Origin: Labrys okinawensis
GTDB taxonomy: Bacteria; Pseudomonadota; Alphaproteobacteria; Rhizobiales; Labraceae
DNA length: 64,000 nucleotides
Reading direction: 5' to 3'
NCBI RefSeq assembly: GCF_002982075.1
Contig: NZ_PUEJ01000002.1
Location: forward strand, 310,001 to 374,000
The notes beneath the pieces were generated by a model, which was not told the DNA's origin, did no database searches, and saw only the letters and a program-made list of their open reading frames with translations. Within the stretch, counting starts at the first letter, position 1; every line of letters begins with the position of its first letter. Both the position numbers and the translations under genes were made by a program. Positions 56,455 through 64,000 of this stretch are shown piece by piece.

Positions 56455-57827
56455 CGCGCCGCTCCGCTGTCGAGGGGTACGGCAAAACGGCCCTGTGTCA
56501 GGCTTGCCAGCCTGGCGCTGCAGTTGAAGCCCTGGCAGCGCCCCATGGCGCAACGGGTGCGGCGCTTCAGGCCTCCGAAATCGCGGGCGGCCAGCGGACG
56601 CGACAAGGCGACCTCGATCTCGCGCTTCGTCACCAGCTCGCAGTGGCAGATGATTTCCCCATAGCCCGGCCGGCCATAGTCGCGCGGCAGATGCTCGGCG
56701 AGATTGGGAACCGGAGAGGCAGAAGCTGGCGGGACCGGCGCGATGGTGCCTCCTGCCTCCTGGTAAAGCCTCAGTACGTGGCGGGCGATGCCGAGCGAGG
56801 CGGACAGGCCGGTCGAACGGATGCCGCCGACGCTGATCCAGTTGCGCTCGGCATAGGCGTCGATGCGATAGTCCTTCTTTTCCGTGGCGGGCCGCAGGCC
56901 GGCATAGCAGGCGGTCACCGGCATGCCGGCCAGGGCCGGCAGGATCTCGATGCCGCGGCGGATCAGGGCCTCGAGCGCGCCGCGGTCGACATCGGCCCGG
57001 TCGCGCTCCTGCTGTTCCTCGGCGGTGGGACCGACGAGCAAATTGCCGAAGACGGTGCGCGTGACCACCACACCCTTGGTGCGCTCATTGGGCACCGGCA
57101 GGATGATGGCCGAAGCCAGCCTGTAGGCCGCCTTGTCGAACACCACGAACTGGCCCTTGCGCGGACGGATCTCGAAGGCGCTGTGGCCGAGCAGCGCCTT
57201 GTCGATCTCGTCGCCATGATTGCCGGCGCAATTGATCACGCTCGAGGCCTCGACAGGCCCGGCCGTGGTTTCGAGGCGCCACAGCAGGCCATTGAACTGG
57301 CCGCCGGTGACGCGCGTGCCGCGCAGGACGGTCGCGCCATGCGCCATGGCCTGCTCGACATAGGCGAGGAAAGGGCTCCAGGGATCGATCAGCGCCTCGT
57401 CCGGCACGAAAAGGGCGGCGCGCGCCGATTCGGACAGGCCCGGTTCCCTGGCGTGCAGCTCCGCCCGGCCGATCACAGCCACATTGTCGATGCCGTTCTC
57501 CAACGCCTTGGCGCGGATGCCTTCGAGGCCGGCTTCCTCGCTTTCGTCCCAGGCGACGACGAGGGCGCCACTGCGCAGGAGCGGCAGTCCGAGCGCCTGG
57601 TGGATCTCGCGATACTCGGCATAGCCGTCGCGGATGCAAGCGTGTTCCAGACTGCCGGGCGGGGCGTCGAAACCCGTATGCAATATGGCGCTGTTGGCCT
57701 TGCTGGCGCCGGACAGGATATCACCGCCGGCTTCGATCAGGGTGACGGCGAGCCCTTCCAGCGCAAAGCGTCGGGCGATCGCGCAACCCACGACCCCTGC
57801 GCCGATGATGGCGACATCGCTGACCAT
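56451..57827 (-). CDS. GlpA-like FAD-dependent dehydrogenase with BFD-type [2Fe-2S] domain
   Basis: The 458-residue protein has a DAO-type FAD domain: 'VAIIGAGVVGCAIARRFALE' at the N-terminus, 'SGASKANSAILHTGFDAPPG', and 'GIRSTGLSASLGIARHVLRL' in the late FAD contact. A C-terminal BFD-like domain has four cysteines ('IICHCELVTKREIEVALSRP', 'RTRCAMGRCQGFNC'). It is related to anaerobic glycerol-3-phosphate dehydrogenase GlpA and to L-2-hydroxyglutarate oxidase. With the kinase and second flavoprotein it would oxidise a phosphorylated polyol, most simply glycerol-3-phosphate. It is the first gene of the operon. Confidence 0.85.
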   Translation of the reverse strand: MVSDVAIIGAGVVGCAIARRFALEGLAVTLIEAGGDILSGASKANSAILHTGFDAPPGSLEHACIRDGYAEYREIHQALGLPLLRSGALVVAWDESEEAGLEGIRAKALENGIDNVAVIGRAELHAREPGLSESARAALFVPDEALIDPWSPFLAYVEQAMAHGATVLRGTRVTGGQFNGLLWRLETTAGPVEASSVINCAGNHGDEIDKALLGHSAFEIRPRKGQFVVFDKAAYRLASAIILPVPNERTKGVVVTRTVFGNLLVGPTAEEQQERDRADVDRGALEALIRRGIEILPALAGMPVTACYAGLRPATEKKDYRIDAYAERNWISVGGIRSTGLSASLGIARHVLRLYQEAGGTIAPVPPASASPVPNLAEHLPRDYGRPGYGEIICHCELVTKREIEVALSRPLAARDFGGLKRRTRCAMGRCQGFNCSARLASLTQGRFAVPLDSGAAR

Positions 57828-57984
57828 TATGCCGTCTTCCCCGCAGGCCGCCGGGCGCGAGCCTGTCGTGCCATCTCAGCAAATTCGCGGCTGCTTCGCT
57901 ACTGGCTGGAGGTACTATCACCCCTCATGAAGATTGACACCTATTTGATGTGGCGGGCTGCGGCACGACCGAGGTTCGCCAGGT

Positions 57985-58563
57985 CTATGCCGAAGCCATG
58001 GCAGCATCCATCTGCCGGACCTGCCTGAGCGTGCTTGCCCAGCGGTGAAGCTGCCCGACCAGCACGTCCATGGCCTGGCTGGCCTCGGGGCCGGGGATGA
58101 GGCGGCCCTCGCCATCGATTGCCCGCCAGGCATTGGCAAGGCTCACGCAGTCGCGCAGGGCGATCGCATGCAGCTCGGCGAAGACCAGCCTCAATTGCTC
58201 GACCGCCCGCAATCCGCCGGAAATGCCGCCATAGGAGACGAAGGCGACCGGCTTTTCGGCCCATTCACGGCTGGCGGCGTCGATGATCAGTTTGGCGGCG
58301 GCCGTATAGCCGTGATTGTATTCCGGCGTCACCAGGACGAAGCAGTCGGCCTCGGCCAGCCGGCCGCGCAGTGCCTGTCTGGCCGGGCAATCCTCCTGGT
58401 GCAGCAGCGCCGGCAGGTCCAATTGCTGCGGATCGATGATGTCGATGTCGAATTGCCGGGTGCGGGCAATCCGCGAATGGGTCCATCGGGCGACGGTGTC
58501 GCAGAAGCGGCCGCGGCGGCTGCTGCCATGGATCAGGCCGAGGCGCAGGGGCTGCCCGCTCAT
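57985..58563 (-). CDS. NADPH-dependent FMN reductase family protein
   Basis: The 192-residue protein has the flavodoxin-like FMN_red fold: 'LRLGLIHGSSRRGRFCDTVA' for phosphate binding of FMN, 'DCFVLVTPEYNHGYTAAAKL' with the conserved PEYN, and 'KPVAFVSYGGISGGLRAVEQ'. Such enzymes reduce flavins, quinones or azo compounds with NAD(P)H and can protect against redox cycling. It is divergent from soxR, and a SoxR box lies between promoter elements oriented towards it, so it is probably induced by redox-active compounds. Confidence 0.9.
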   Translation of the reverse strand: MSGQPLRLGLIHGSSRRGRFCDTVARWTHSRIARTRQFDIDIIDPQQLDLPALLHQEDCPARQALRGRLAEADCFVLVTPEYNHGYTAAAKLIIDAASREWAEKPVAFVSYGGISGGLRAVEQLRLVFAELHAIALRDCVSLANAWRAIDGEGRLIPGPEASQAMDVLVGQLHRWASTLRQVRQMDAAMASA

Positions 58564-58679
58564 GCCGGCCTCCCCTGGCTTTCCGGCTCAACGCAGCGAA
58601 AGCCGGAATATTTCGCGTTTTCGGATCGCTCGGTCGCTCGAATTGTCATCAAACTCAGCCTCCAATGGAAGGAAGAGTT

Positions 58680-58710
58680 CTTCTACAAGTTCAAGTGAAC
58701 TTGAGATCAA
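58680..58710 (-). promoter_or_regulatory. SoxR-controlled promoter of the FMN reductase gene
   Basis: On the minus strand ttgatc (58710-58705) and tagaag (58685-58680) are 19 bases apart, the long spacing typical of MerR-family promoters. The spacer holds the near-palindrome ctcaagttcacttgaa (58705-58690), close to the E. coli SoxR box ctcaagttaacttgag. SoxR would untwist this promoter when its cluster is oxidised. Confidence 0.8.
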
Positions 58711-58735
58711 GCGATAAATATGCTTTCATGCCGGC

Positions 58736-59182
58736 ATGGATCCGACCCTTACCATCAATCAGATTTCACGCCGGTCGGGCGTCGCGGCGTCGGCCCTGCG
58801 CTATTATGAGGAGCGTGGCCTGATCCGGGCCGAACGCGCCGGTTCGGGGCATCGGCGCTTTCCGCGTTCGACGCTCAGGCGCATCGCCTTCATCGTTTTC
58901 GCCCAGCGCCTGGGCATGTCGCTGGAGGAGATCGGGCAGGAACTCGCGAGGCTGCCCACCGATCACGTCCCGGGCGGCGAGGATTGGGCGCAATTGTCCC
59001 AGCCCTGGACCGAGCGGATCGATGCCAGGATCGCCGAGCTTCAGCGGTTGAAGAGCGGACTCACGCGCTGCATCAGCTGCGGCTGCCTGTCGCTGGAATT
59101 CTGCCAGCTCGCCAATCCGGACGATCGCGCCGGCCGGCTCGGCCCCGGCCCGCGTTATTGGGTCACGACGCGCCACAATTGA
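58736..59182 (+). CDS. soxR: Redox-sensitive transcriptional activator SoxR
   Basis: The 148-residue MerR-family protein has an N-terminal winged HTH ('INQISRRSGVAASALRYYEE', residues 7-26), a dimerisation helix and the SoxR cluster motif CISCGCLSLEFC (Cys112, 115, 117, 123), which binds [2Fe-2S]. It senses redox-cycling agents or superoxide. There is no soxS; as in most non-enteric bacteria, SoxR probably controls a few genes directly, here the divergent FMN reductase. Confidence 0.96.
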   Translation: MDPTLTINQISRRSGVAASALRYYEERGLIRAERAGSGHRRFPRSTLRRIAFIVFAQRLGMSLEEIGQELARLPTDHVPGGEDWAQLSQPWTERIDARIAELQRLKSGLTRCISCGCLSLEFCQLANPDDRAGRLGPGPRYWVTTRHN

Positions 59183-59190
59183 GGCCATCG

Positions 59191-59354
59191 GAGCGTTTTC
59201 CGGAAAAGCCGGCCGGTTTTTCGATTGGAAAACGCGTCAAACAAAAAGCTGGAGAGCAAAGCGCGTTCAAGCATGAACGCTTATTTGCTCCAGCTCATTG
59301 TTCTGACGCGTCTTTGCGATTCTTGGTGGCTCCGTCTAATCGCAAAACGCTCTA
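59191..59354 (-). repeat. Composite dispersed repeat, copy 2
   Basis: The right part (59253-59354) is the reverse complement of the repeat at 27538-27638 with about five differences. The left part (59191-59250, gagcgttttccggaaaag ... ggaaaacgcgtcaaac) matches the variant at 34103-34207 in reverse. So two repeat types are joined here. From 59355 to 59493 nothing else is seen. Confidence 0.9.
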
Positions 59355-59493
59355 GTCAGCAGGCATCGCCAGGGATCATCCCGCCGATAGCCATTGTCCG
59401 CGAGCAATCGAAGCGCCGCCTCTGTCGGGCCCGGCTTGGCGCGGGCATGGCACAGTTCGAGCCAAGCCGGTCCGCTTATTGACGGACGAAGCC

Positions 59494-59739
59494 TTACTCC
59501 ATGCCGAGGGCCTGGAGGTAGAGCTCCAGGATGGCATCTTCTTCGGCGCGCTCGGCAGCCGGCTTTTTGCGCAGGGATACGATCTTGCGCAGGATGGCGA
59601 CATCGAAGCCGTTGGCCTTGGCCTCGCCATAGACTTCCTTGATGTCGTCGGCGATCGCCTTCTTGTCCTCTTCGAGACGTTCGATGCGCTCGATGATCGA
59701 CTTGAGCTGGTCCGCGGCGACCGATGTTGCGTCCGTCAT
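59494..59739 (-). CDS. gapR: GapR-family nucleoid-associated protein (DUF2312)
   Basis: The 81-residue protein is the DUF2312 family member: '[20 protein letters not shown]' (coiled coil, residues 11-30), '[20 protein letters not shown]' and '[20 protein letters not shown]'. In Caulobacter GapR is an essential, AT-rich and overtwisted-DNA-binding protein that forms a clamp ahead of replication and transcription. It occurs across alphaproteobacteria. The gene is monocistronic. A relatively AT-rich upstream region (59740-59780) probably holds its promoter. Confidence 0.93.
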   Translation of the reverse strand: MTDATSVAADQLKSIIERIERLEEDKKAIADDIKEVYGEAKANGFDVAILRKIVSLRKKPAAERAEEDAILELYLQALGME

Positions 59740-59904
59740 TGCTTACTCCTGAGACAAATTTGGGGGCGGATGTGGCTGATAAAGCCGAGTCGGGTCAAGT
59801 CCCACCGCATTTCGCACCCTGACGGAGCCGCCGAGAATCGCAAAGGCGCCTTGAAACCAGGGTCCAGAGTTTCCGACAAAGGTTAGGGATTTCCTCACCG
59901 CCCC

Positions 59905-60726
59905 TCATCGGTGCGAGGGCTGGGCCAGAGGTCCTGTGCGCGATCCCCAATGCTCGATGCGCCGGATGGCGGGATCGATGATCAGGGGCGACAGGGCGCG
60001 GGCGATGCGGTCGGCCCAATCCTCGGCGCCCTCCTGGGTGCCGATCAGGTCCTGTCGCAATTCGATCAGGGCATGGGGCAGGCCACGCAGCGTGGCGTGC
60101 TGATAGAGCGTGTCGCCTTCAAGGGCGCCGTCATAGGGTTCATTATCGCCCACCACCAGGGCGGGGTCGCGCCTGAAGGCCTCGATCATTGGTCTGGCGA
60201 TGCGCGGATCCTTGTCCCAGAGCAAGGTGACGTGCCAGGGGCGTGGCACGCCGCGCCAGACCGGCGTGAAGGAATGCACCGAAAACAGCACCGGCACGAT
60301 GCCGCGGGCGAGCTTGTCGTTCACGAGATCGCCGATCGCCCGATGATAGGGGCGGTGGAAGCGTTCGATCCGCCGGGCGATCTCGGCATGATCGACCCGG
60401 GCATTGCCGGGCACCAGGGCGCCGTCGGACAGGCGCATCACCAATGTGGGATCGTCGGCACCGCGATTGGGATCGATCAGCAGGCGCGAAAAGCGGGTGA
60501 GCAAGGCAGGAGCCCTCAGCCGCGCCGACAGGGCCAGCGTAACCGCCCGTGCACCGATATCGTAGCCGATATGACGCTCGAGCTGCGCCGGCGGCAGGCC
60601 CAGCGTGCCATATTCGGCGGGCAGGGCGTTGGAGGCGTGGTCGCATAGCAGGATGAGACCGGAGTCGGGCTGGCCATCCAGCCTTTCGATGGGCGAAAAA
60701 TCGGACTGCAAGGGAGATGCTGACAT
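59905..60726 (-). CDS. N-formylglutamate amidohydrolase family protein
   Basis: The 273-residue protein has the family blocks 'GLILLCDHASNALPAEYGTL' near residue 24, 'HIGYDIGARAVTLALSARL', 'LIDPNRGADDPTLVMRLSDG', and 'VPVLFSVHSFTPVW', with conserved His and Asp residues likely to bind metal. HutG-type enzymes hydrolyse N-formylglutamate; this group also includes proteins of unknown substrate, and there are no histidine-degradation genes nearby. ATG 60726 (MSASPLQSDFSP) is chosen; the open frame upstream to 60915 runs into the divergent transporter gene. Confidence 0.87.
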   Translation of the reverse strand: MSASPLQSDFSPIERLDGQPDSGLILLCDHASNALPAEYGTLGLPPAQLERHIGYDIGARAVTLALSARLRAPALLTRFSRLLIDPNRGADDPTLVMRLSDGALVPGNARVDHAEIARRIERFHRPYHRAIGDLVNDKLARGIVPVLFSVHSFTPVWRGVPRPWHVTLLWDKDPRIARPMIEAFRRDPALVVGDNEPYDGALEGDTLYQHATLRGLPHALIELRQDLIGTQEGAEDWADRIARALSPLIIDPAIRRIEHWGSRTGPLAQPSHR

Positions 60727-60878
60727 TGTGGTATCGAAGCAGGCAGCATAAAGACGTGGCGGAGCTGGCGCCACCGCCAATGCGCCTTTCCCGCCCGTGT
60801 TTTCTCCCGGCGGGCGTGAGAACCAACCCTTCGAAGGCGACTTGCCGGCAGCATTGATTCGCCAGGAACCGTGATCGG

Positions 60879-61793
60879 ATGACCACTGCAGCCCAGTCCG
60901 CAGCCCCGGCGCCAAGCGCCTTCTGGCCTGCTTTTGCCGCGCTGATCGCCGGTGCCATAGCGATGGGCATTTCGCCGATCCTGGTGAGGCTGACGGATGT
61001 CGGGCCCTTCGCCAGCGCCTTCTACCGGGTACTGCTGGCGCTGCCGGTGCTCTATGCCTGGATGCGCATCGAAGAAAGCAAGGCGGGCGCGCCGGACACC
61101 GGCCCCGCCTTCTCCCTGCCGGTGATCGCCACCGGCGTGTTCTTTGCCGCCGACCTCTTCTTCTGGCATCTCGCCATCACCAATACCACGGTGGCCAACG
61201 CCACTTTCTTCGCCACCATGGCGCCGTTGTGGGTGGTGGTCCTGGGATGGCTGGTCTATCGGCGCAAGGCGAGCCGTGCCGCGCTGATCGGCCTCGGCCT
61301 GTGCCTGCTGGGCGGGCTGGCGCTGGTCGCCCAATCGCTCGGCTTGGCGCCTGGCCATCTCGTCGGCGACGGCTTCGCCGGGGTGACGGGCCTCTTCTTC
61401 GGCGCCTATTTCCTGGCGGTGGAGAAGGCGAGGCTTCGCCACCGCGCCGCGCGACTCACTTTCTATATGTCGGTGGTGACCGTGGTGATTCTGGCCGGGG
61501 CCGCGCTGTGGGCCACGCAGACCCTGGGCCAGCGCTTCCTGCCGGCCGGAGCGACGGGCTGGCTCGTCCTGATCGCTCTCGCCTGGGTTAGCCATGCCGG
61601 CGGACAGGGGCTGCTGTCGGTCGCGCTCGGCTCGCTGCCGGTGGTGTTCTCTTCGCTGGTGATCTTCCTGGAGGCGGTGGCGGCAGCGGCGCTCGGGTGG
61701 CTGATCCTGGACGAGCCGGTCTCCCTGCTGCAGGCGCTCGGCGGCCTGATCATCATCGCCGGCATCTGGGTCTCGCGCCCGCGACAGGCCTGA
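60879..61793 (+). CDS. EamA family (DMT) transporter
   Basis: The 304-residue inner-membrane protein has ten hydrophobic segments in two EamA halves: 'FAALIAGAIAMGISPILVRL' (first helix) with 'FASAFYRVLLALPVLYAWMR', 'NATFFATMAPLWVVVLGWLV' (helix 4), and in the second half 'LPVVFSSLVIFLEAVAAAAL' and 'EPVSLLQALGGLIIIAGIWV'. The family exports amino acids and other metabolites; the substrate is unknown. The gene is divergent from the N-formylglutamate amidohydrolase gene. Confidence 0.9.
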   Translation: MTTAAQSAAPAPSAFWPAFAALIAGAIAMGISPILVRLTDVGPFASAFYRVLLALPVLYAWMRIEESKAGAPDTGPAFSLPVIATGVFFAADLFFWHLAITNTTVANATFFATMAPLWVVVLGWLVYRRKASRAALIGLGLCLLGGLALVAQSLGLAPGHLVGDGFAGVTGLFFGAYFLAVEKARLRHRAARLTFYMSVVTVVILAGAALWATQTLGQRFLPAGATGWLVLIALAWVSHAGGQGLLSVALGSLPVVFSSLVIFLEAVAAAALGWLILDEPVSLLQALGGLIIIAGIWVSRPRQA

Positions 61794-61834
61794 GGAAGGC
61801 GCCGGGACAGGAATTCAGGGGGCGGCAACAAGAT

Positions 61835-61882
61835 TTACGCCTTCTTGCCGCCTTTCTTGCGTCCGAACGAAACCTTAGCCAT
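61835..61882 (-). CDS. Possible tiny basic peptide gene
   Basis: A 15-codon frame on the minus strand reads MAKVSFGRKKGGKKA and stops with TAA. Seven of 15 residues are basic or Gly-Lys repeats, as in ribosome-associated peptides. There is no convincing ribosome-binding site, and the short length makes chance occurrence possible. No family is known to me. Confidence 0.25.
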   Translation of the reverse strand: MAKVSFGRKKGGKKA

Positions 61883-61916
61883 GGTCCATCACTGCTTCTA
61901 GGTCGAATCGCTCCGG

Positions 61917-62738
61917 ATGATCTCTTCCTCTCTTCGTCTCCCGTTTGCTGCAGCCGTAATCTGCGTAGCGCCGTTGCTTGCAGCCAGCCCGGCCATGGCC
62001 GATTTCCGCCTGTGCAACAATACGTCGAGCCGGGTGGGCGTCGCCGTCGGCTATCGCGACAAGCAGGGCTGGCTCACCGAGGGCTGGTGGAACGTCGCGG
62101 CACGCAGCTGCGAGTCCATCCTGAAGGGTCCGTTGGCAGCACGGTTCTATTATGTCTATGCGGTCGACTACGACCAGGGCGGGGAATGGAGCGGCAACGC
62201 CTTCATGTGCTCGCGCGACAAGGAATTCACCATTCGCGGTTTCGAGAACTGCCTGGCGCGCGGCTATAACCGCACCGGCTATTTCGAGATCGACACCGGC
62301 GAGCAGAAGGCCTGGACGGTCCAGCTTTCCGAGCAGGCCCAGAACGGGGCGAAGCCCAAATCGAACGCTCCGGCCGACACCCCGCCCGCGCAGGGGCCTT
62401 CGGCTCCCGCGGCGCCGGCGCCCGCCGTTCCGCCTGCTTCCGGTGCGGCGCCTGCTCCGGCCAATCCGCCGACCGTGACCACGCCGCCGGTGGTCTCGCC
62501 CGCGACGCCGTCGCCGATGACGCCGCAGGACGCGCCGGCTCCCGCTGCGCCGGCGCAGCCTCCCAGCGAAGGCGCGCCGCCGCCGAACCCGCCAAGCCCC
62601 GTTCCGCCGACTCCCGACAAGCCGCCGCAGGATGCGGCTCCACCGCAGCCCGGCGCCGACGGACCTCCCCCTGCGGAAGGCACGCCAGCCACGCCCGCCC
62701 CCCCTCTGCCGCCGGAGCGACCGACCTCGGCACCCTAG
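61917..62738 (+). CDS. DUF1036 exported protein with Pro/Ala-rich tail
   Basis: The 273-residue precursor has a signal peptide (residues 1-28, cut after SPAMA) and a DUF1036 domain (about 29-140): 'DFRLCNNTSSRVGVAVGYRD', 'GWWNVAARSCESILKGPLAA', 'FENCLARGYNRTGYFEIDTG' with several cysteines. A long Pro/Ala-rich tail (about 145-273) follows, likely disordered and possibly spanning periplasm or peptidoglycan. The function of DUF1036 is unknown. It lies just upstream of the pyruvate kinase gene, an arrangement I believe is common in Hyphomicrobiales. Confidence 0.88.
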   Translation: MISSSLRLPFAAAVICVAPLLAASPAMADFRLCNNTSSRVGVAVGYRDKQGWLTEGWWNVAARSCESILKGPLAARFYYVYAVDYDQGGEWSGNAFMCSRDKEFTIRGFENCLARGYNRTGYFEIDTGEQKAWTVQLSEQAQNGAKPKSNAPADTPPAQGPSAPAAPAPAVPPASGAAPAPANPPTVTTPPVVSPATPSPMTPQDAPAPAAPAQPPSEGAPPPNPPSPVPPTPDKPPQDAAPPQPGADGPPPAEGTPATPAPPLPPERPTSAP

Positions 62739-62959
62739 AAGCTGTTACGGACCATGGATGGGGTTTCGACGTGTCCTTGCGATCCGGGGTGATTTCACTC
62801 ACTTGCAAAACGCCATGGGCGAATTAGCGGGCCAGCGTGGCATTTATGTCACTTAACTGGCGTGAAAATCGGACTAGAGTGCCATCTCATCCTTGCGGAT
62901 GCGCTGCATCAGCGCGCCGAGATCCGCGCAAAATACCAAGACAAGAAAGAAACAGTCGT

Positions 62960-64000
62960 ATGCGACGCCAGCGAAAAGTAAAAATTCTCGCCACCTTGGG
63001 TCCTGCCTCGTCGTCGCGGGAGATGATCGCCCATTTGTTCCGCGCCGGTGCGGACCTGTTCCGCATCAATATGAGCCACACCTCGCATGACCGCATGCGT
63101 GAAATGGTCGGCCTGATCCGTGACGTCGAAAAGGAATGCGGCCGGCCGATCGGCATCCTGCTCGACCTCCAGGGCCCCAAGCTGCGGATCGGCGAATTCG
63201 CCGGTGGCGCTGTGCAACTGGTCAATGGAACCAGCTTTACCCTCGATTCGGACCCGGCGCCGGGCGACGCCAGCCGGGTCTACCTGCCCCATCCGGAAAT
63301 CCTGTCGGCCCTGCGGCCCGGCCATACGCTGCTGCTCGACGACGGCAAGGTGCGGCTCAAGACCACCGAGGCAACCGGCGACCGCGCCGTCACCGAGGTC
63401 GTCGTCGGCGGCAAGATGTCGAACCGCAAGGGCGTTTCCCTGCCCGACACCGAAATCGCCGTCTCGGCGATGACGCCCAAGGACCATGCTGACCTGGAGG
63501 CCGGACTTGGCGCCGGCGTCGACATCGTCGCCCTCTCCTTCGTGCAGCGTCCCGAGGATATTCTGGAGGCGCGCGAGATCATCCAGGGCCGCGCCTTGGT
63601 GATGTCCAAGATCGAAAAGCCGCAGGCCATCCTGCGTCTCGACGAGATCTTCGAAGCCTCCGATGCCCTGATGGTGGCGCGCGGCGACCTTGGCGTCGAA
63701 CTGCCGCTCGAAAAGGTGCCGGGCCTGCAGAAGCGCATCGTGCGCGGTGCGCGCAAGCTCGGCAAGCCGGTCGTGGTGGCCACCCAGATGCTGGAATCGA
63801 TGATCACCTCCCCCGTGCCGACGCGCGCCGAAGTCTCGGACGTGGCCACGGCCGTCTATGAGGGCGCCGATGCCGTGATGCTCTCGGCCGAAAGCGCCGC
63901 CGGTGAATTTCCGCGCGAGGCGGTGGCGACGATGAACCGCATCGCCGAGGAGGTGGAGCGAGACGCCCTGCACCGTACCATCATCAACGCTCAGCGCAGC
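62960..64000 (+). CDS. pyk: Pyruvate kinase, N-terminal 347 residues (partial)
   Basis: The frame is open from ATG 62960 to the window end. The protein shows the pyruvate kinase barrel: 'KILATLGPASSSREMIAHLF' at the start, 'GADLFRINMSHTSHDRM' with the conserved Arg and Asn, 'GILLDLQGPKLRIGEF', 'LVMSKIEKPQAILRLDEI' with the catalytic Lys, and 'DALMVARGDLGVELPLEKVP' and 'GKPVVVATQMLESMITSPVP'. It converts phosphoenolpyruvate and ADP to pyruvate and ATP. The C-terminal allosteric domain lies beyond the window. Confidence 0.97.
   Translation, partial: MRRQRKVKILATLGPASSSREMIAHLFRAGADLFRINMSHTSHDRMREMVGLIRDVEKECGRPIGILLDLQGPKLRIGEFAGGAVQLVNGTSFTLDSDPAPGDASRVYLPHPEILSALRPGHTLLLDDGKVRLKTTEATGDRAVTEVVVGGKMSNRKGVSLPDTEIAVSAMTPKDHADLEAGLGAGVDIVALSFVQRPEDILEAREIIQGRALVMSKIEKPQAILRLDEIFEASDALMVARGDLGVELPLEKVPGLQKRIVRGARKLGKPVVVATQMLESMITSPVPTRAEVSDVATAVYEGADAVMLSAESAAGEFPREAVATMNRIAEEVERDALHRTIINAQRS

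Overview
This 64 kb window is GC-rich chromosomal DNA of an alphaproteobacterium, most likely of the order Hyphomicrobiales (Rhizobiales). The order hemJ - rho - mnmE - mnmG - rsmG - parA - parB, with parS sites nearby, is the classic layout next to the replication origin in this class, so the left end of the window probably lies close to oriC. GapR (DUF2312), L21 with a C-terminal extension, a two-domain malic enzyme and DUF1036/DUF3108 proteins also fit this order. The genus cannot be fixed from sequence alone.

Layout. 1-11300: chromosome maintenance and tRNA modification (hemJ end, rho, a DUF255 thioredoxin-fold protein, mnmE, mnmG, rsmG, parA, parB, exonuclease III), with a cluster of three parS-like sites at 1962-2029 and a perfect parS inside rsmG. 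11800-16700: DUF3108 protein, mtaB-dapF, an acetyltransferase and a chromosomal homologue of the streptomycin phosphotransferase APH(3''). 16665-24467: exopolysaccharide cluster (three glycosyltransferases, Wzy-like polymerase, Wzx-like flippase, GH16 hydrolase); both of its divergent intergenic regions carry the same promoter-like element. 24665-28981: malic enzyme, an unknown protein, gamma-butyrobetaine dioxygenase-like protein.

29194-33358: a small genomic island in the 3' end of tRNA-Thr(CGU), bounded by short direct repeats. It holds a decayed tyrosine-integrase gene, a TauE/SafE permease, a winged-helix-like protein, an unrecognised zinc-ribbon protein and a tRNA-like gene with an apparently enlarged anticodon loop.

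33532-41683: rpmB, TerC, small secreted proteins, a FecR-domain protein, rplU-rpmA and a GMC oxidoreductase. rpmB and rplU share an architecture in which a strong promoter is followed almost at once by an intrinsic terminator-like hairpin. 41842-52859: complete nitrate assimilation locus on the minus strand: NasT (ANTAR) and NasS, a terminator-containing leader with hexaloop hairpins, then transporter, FAD reductase, NirA, CysJ-like flavoprotein and molybdopterin nitrate reductase.

53004-64000: HAD hydrolase, a glycerol kinase/GlpA-like dehydrogenase operon, a SoxR-FMN reductase divergent pair with a clear SoxR box, gapR, N-formylglutamate amidohydrolase-like protein, DMT exporter, DUF1036 protein and the first 347 codons of pyruvate kinase, cut by the window end. 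Several families of palindromic intergenic repeats are scattered through the window.
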